A model generated the notes under the pieces. That model had not been told where the DNA came from, ran no database searches, and saw only the letters and a program-made list of their open reading frames with translations. Source: Steromphala cineraria (Eukaryota > Mollusca > Gastropoda > Trochida > Trochidae). From it: DNA of 64,000 nucleotides. A program made the translations under genes and the position numbers. This document shows positions 61,078 through 64,000 of the stretch, one piece after another. Location of the stretch: contig OU744736.1 of the NCBI GenBank assembly GCA_916613615.1, forward strand, positions 54,813,600 to 54,877,599. The letters are read 5' to 3'. Numbering within the stretch: position 1 is the stretch's first letter; the number at the start of each line of letters is the position of its first letter.

Positions 61078-61266
61078 TGATCAACAAGGAAGATTATTTT
61101 ATGGATAATCAACTTCTTTATTCTTTGTAAGCGGCGTTTCGACATAGATCCTAATGTCGTTGTCAAGCATCACTTGCTTGACAACGACATTAGGATCTAT
61201 GTCGAAACGTCGCTTACAAAGAATAAAGAAGTTGATTATCCATAAAATAATCTTCCTTGTTGATCA
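61078..61266. mobile_element. 189-bp near-perfect hairpin, 92-bp arms
   Basis: Left arm 61078-61169 and right arm 61175-61266 are reverse complements with one mismatch (GCGGCG against GCGACG), around the loop TCACT. Both arms start with TGATCAACAAGGAAG. The sequence ATCAATCAGCTCTT occurs just outside on both sides (61034-61047 and 61263-61276), the right copy overlapping the arm end, which may be a 14-bp direct repeat related to insertion or to the copying event that made the arms. No TTAA or TA target duplication is visible. Confidence 0.85.
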
Positions 61267-62045
61267 ATCAGCTCTTATAATGCATTCAGGTATATGTGGT
61301 GTCGTATAATAGAAGTCATATGATTCTCTAATGAATTTTCAATTTCATGTAAATTTAATATATATGTAACTTTCAAAACTGCAGGAGGACCAACATATAA
61401 AATGACAGGCATTTGTCGTTGTGCAACACATCAAATATGAAACAATAAGCAACTACTGAATTAGGTTCACAAAAAACGTAAAGATTCATATCATGTTGGA
61501 TTAACTAAGACGCTGATGCTGAAGATCTTGTTGCTGAAACTTTGGTTTTGAAATACACAACTTGGTATTTTAGTGAAGATTGATTACATGATCAGACAGA
61601 CAGGGCCAGAGGTGTTGAGAACAACGATATATATCAAGATTACCTGACAAAGTAGGCATCACAAGTTGATTAGTTGTACAGAAAACCTGCAACTTGAAGG
61701 ATTGGCAATGCGGCTGACAATAGACACAACCCTTTGTGAGTGTAAATTTGAATTTATGGTTGTGGGAACTTTGCCAAAACTTATTTTCCAGCTATTTAGC
61801 TCCTAATTATCCGAACTGTTATCTTACATACAATAATAGCAGATCTTTGTTACAGATTAAGAGCATTCCTAAATATGATATAACATATAAACCAATCAAG
61901 CAATTAACCAACACTTCACCCTGTAGGAAAGTAACACACCAACTAAATAAGCAACTTAGTTGCGTTTTATGAAAACTTAGTTTTAACTTCTGAATGACAA
62001 AACAACTGACATCGTTATTATGAGAAAATAAGTGAGAAAACAAAT

Positions 62046-62086
62046 GAGAGAGAGTGAGAGAGAGAGGAGGGAAAGGGAGAGGGAGA
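62046..62086. repeat. GA-rich microsatellite
   Basis: Interrupted GAGAGA and GGGAGAGGGAGA tract. Confidence 0.85.
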
Positions 62087-62420
62087 TTTCCTCAATGTTT
62101 TTCCAAACACTATCTATTGATATGTATTTACAATTGTCAGGACGAACAACTTGCGCTATGACAAGTTGCCTGTGTAAGGCATTAACAAATTGTTTGTAAT
62201 CTGTTTGCTTTAAGGACCATGTTTATCACTTATTATACTAAAGTTGACAAATTCTTATCACTGACAACTCATGCTTAGAAAACAAATATTATCTTTCTAA
62301 CGTTTTGATTTTCGTTTTCTTATATTACAAGGATACAGCAAACGCCTCGTTTACCAAAATGTGTGCCAATGCAAATTTTAAACAAACTAGATTAGCGTTT
62401 GCGGGATACCGCAAAAGCAG

Positions 62421-63247
62421 AGCAGCCCCGGAACTTTGGGTTTCCCCTTACCCTGTTCCGCCTTTTACAGGCCTCACCAAATTGGGAATTTTCTCGTGAC
62501 CTTGACCTTTGACACTCAAGGTTACACAATCAATGAACACATTTCATTGAGTATAACATTATTGTAATGAAATAAAGTGTTAAAAAATCAAATTAATCCA
62601 TTTCTCCATATATGTTGACCTTGCTGTGACCTTGACCTTCGACAGTGAGTACCCAAAACTTTTTGAAAATGTTGTACTTCTCAAGAGATAATATATACAA
62701 AATCTAAACTTCATAGCACAAAAACTTTTCAAGTTATTGTGTTTACAAGGAATTGCAATAACTCATATCTCATGACCTTGATCTTTGACCTTCAAGGTCA
62801 CACAATAATTGAACACTTTTTATTGAGTATAACAATCATGTATTGATTAAAAGTGATCATAGTTAAAATAAAGCATTTTCGCAAAACCATGCTAAAGTCA
62901 TGACCTTGCTGTGACCTTGACCTTTGACAGATTGTAGCCGAAACCTTTTCAATTTTTTTTACTTTTCCAAGGATGATATATACCAAGTTAGAGCTTCATA
63001 GCACAAAAACTTTTCAAGTTATCGCGTTTACAAGGAATTCTTAGAGTGAATACATAGCTCGTGACCTTGACCTTTGACCTTGAAAGTGAACGTGTCAAAA
63101 TCGTTCCCCCGAGGTATGAGAAGTAAGGTATGAGAAGAGTTCTGGAAAGCTTAGGGGAAAAAAGTTATAGCTAGTAGTACGAGTGCGGCGGCGGCGATGG
63201 AAACTTCACAAAAAATGATAGCAGCCCCGTCCTAAGACGGGGCTGCT
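62421..63247. mobile_element. AGGTCA-rich tandem element ending in a hairpin
   Basis: Starts AGCAGCCCCGGAAC, then contains about 2.5 tandem units of about 284 bp. GTGACCTTGACCTT-type motifs lie at 62497, 62628, 62773, 62912 and 63062, and GCACAAAAACTTTTCAAG at 62718 and 63001. It ends with the perfect 12-bp stem at 63220-63247. The design (ends sharing AGCAGCCCCG, tandem cores, 3' stem-loop) recalls Helitron-related non-autonomous elements, though the left boundary is uncertain. Frames at 62305-62499 and 62798-62986 are not supported as genes. Confidence 0.65.
63220..63247. repeat. perfect 12-bp stem-loop at element end
   Basis: AGCAGCCCCGTC, loop CTAA, GACGGGGCTGCT. It is GC-rich in an AT-rich setting, and the downstream bases read CTAA then T, compatible with a Helitron-type CTRR end although closer to the stem than usual. 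Confidence 0.85.
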
Positions 63248-63334
63248 AATTACGAAAAACGATCCTTTCATCAATCACATCATCAGGTAGGGAGTGTTAA
63301 CTCATCAGTAGACTATTTATCATTGAGGATTCTT

Positions 63335-63465
63335 CTTTGTTACAGCACGAAACTTTCAAAAACAAGAATCAATTCCTCTACATATAGTGTCATATTGGAA
63401 CGATTACACATATTTAAGAAGATAATACATTATATGAAATAACATTTGTAGATCACAATTTGGAG
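63335..63465 (+). repeat. end of segmental duplication copy B
   Basis: Matches A 18985-19105 (CATATTGGAACGATTACACAT, GAAATAACATTTGTAGATCAC). Immediately after, 63466-63510 has a short GGATCCATAGG region and then the sequence jumps back to the equivalent of A 18330. Confidence 0.8.
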
Positions 63466-63510
63466 CTATTCTTGGATCCATAGGTTTCATATCCATATTC
63501 TCATTTGTTT

Positions 63511-64000
63511 CTTGCTCTTATATAGTCTTATTCAGTTGGTGCAACTAGTTCATCTCCCAAGGTATTGAGCATATTCACAATACAGGCAGTGATCATCGTC
63601 TTTGACAGATAGTGTTGTTTGTTTGAATTATGCAATGTAAAATGAAACTGAAAGATTAATGTGACTTGAGGACTGTAAAGGAAAACATACATGATCTAAA
63701 ATAGCCTTAAGTTACATTTTACAGCTTATTCCTTATAATTCAACATCGCATTAGTTTTATATGATGAATTTGAATTTTAAATGAAGAGTAAATACCAACA
63801 ATTCAATACTGTACTTTCTTTCTAAAATAAAAATAGTTGTTTTAGTCATCTCTAAATAATTAATTCACTCTGTGTGTACCTTGTGATCTTTTTTCCAAAT
63901 TCCCTTTTCGCCATGTTTACAAGTATGTCTGGACTGTTTTTCTGGATTCCCCATTGTGTTTTCTTTTAGTCCGACATGTCCGGAATCAAGTCAAGCTTTT
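63511..64000 (+). repeat. third partial copy of A 18330-18819
   Basis: Aligns with A at a constant offset of 45181 over 490 bases, that is without net indels and with about 14 substitutions by my count. Copy B of the same region (58940-59417) lacks a tract of about 60 bases that A and this copy share (GTGACTTGAGGACTGTAAAG, 63659-63716) and has other indels. This copy therefore descends from an A-like sequence. It is cut by the window edge. Confidence 0.9.

Larger units (their letters stand above)
60461..63334. other. B-only composite insertion, 2.87 kb
   Basis: Copy A passes from AGTAAAGGAGAGAGCC directly on to TTTACAGCATGAAACTTT; copy B resumes at TTGTTACAGCACGAAACTTT (63339). Between lie the duplicated exon-like unit, a long hairpin (61078-61266), about 1.1 kb of AT-rich sequence without features (61280-62420, apart from a GA repeat) and the AGGTCA-rich tandem element (62421-63247). 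At least three events seem to be superimposed. Confidence 0.7.

Overview
This is a non-coding, AT-rich stretch of a eukaryotic nuclear genome. No open reading frame has the length, composition or context of a bacterial gene, and there are no rRNA or tRNA genes, CRISPR arrays or operons. The interspersed repeats point to a marine mollusc, most likely a bivalve. They include pearl/Helentron-associated elements (inverted CCCCCGCC ends, a CCGT microsatellite, tandem cores of about 160 bp and a 3' stem-loop), TTAA-flanked MITEs beginning TTAAAGG, and a GAGTGAGTGAG-tailed SINE-like repeat. The taxonomic assignment is inference from repeat types, not from a gene.

The main architecture is a large direct segmental duplication. 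Copy A (about 298-19105) is repeated as copy B (about 41144-63465), separated by about 22 kb of mostly unrelated sequence. The copies are collinear in six blocks. They differ by clean insertions or deletions of 0.15 to 2.9 kb, nearly all made of recognisable mobile or foldback elements, and by two places where both copies carry unrelated sequence of comparable position (15613-16805 against 55771-56974, and 17560-17835 against 57479-58509). A third partial copy (63511-64000) resembles A much more than B and runs off the right edge. True segmental duplication and uncollapsed haplotypes are both possible; the third copy favours real duplication.

Region by region: 1-297 unique; 298-7486 A blocks 1 and 2, with an A-only 1.6 kb piece holding a MITE and a possible first exon; 7486-10141 an A-only nest of elements, dominated by a 2.2 kb element (7711-9956) built from inverted arrays of a degenerate 10-bp ACGT-centred repeat and invaded by a pearl-like element and a TTAA MITE; 10142-19105 A blocks 3 to 6; 19106-41143 the spacer, with a SINE-like repeat, two older local duplications, a near-perfect 129-bp foldback MITE, a 1.46 kb pearl-like element with seven tandem monomers, and a 137-bp tandem triplication; 41144-63465 copy B with its own insertions, including three foldback or hairpin elements, a Helentron-like element with about 170-bp tandem repeats, a duplicated exon-like unit and an AGGTCA-rich tandem element.

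No complete protein-coding gene is supported. Three weak exon candidates are reported (2626-2737; 6339-6392 with its copy 46595-46648; minus-strand 60443-60676 with a stop-containing tandem copy). The window is best read as intergenic or intronic sequence rich in transposons, whose interest lies in its duplication history and in the structure of its non-autonomous elements.
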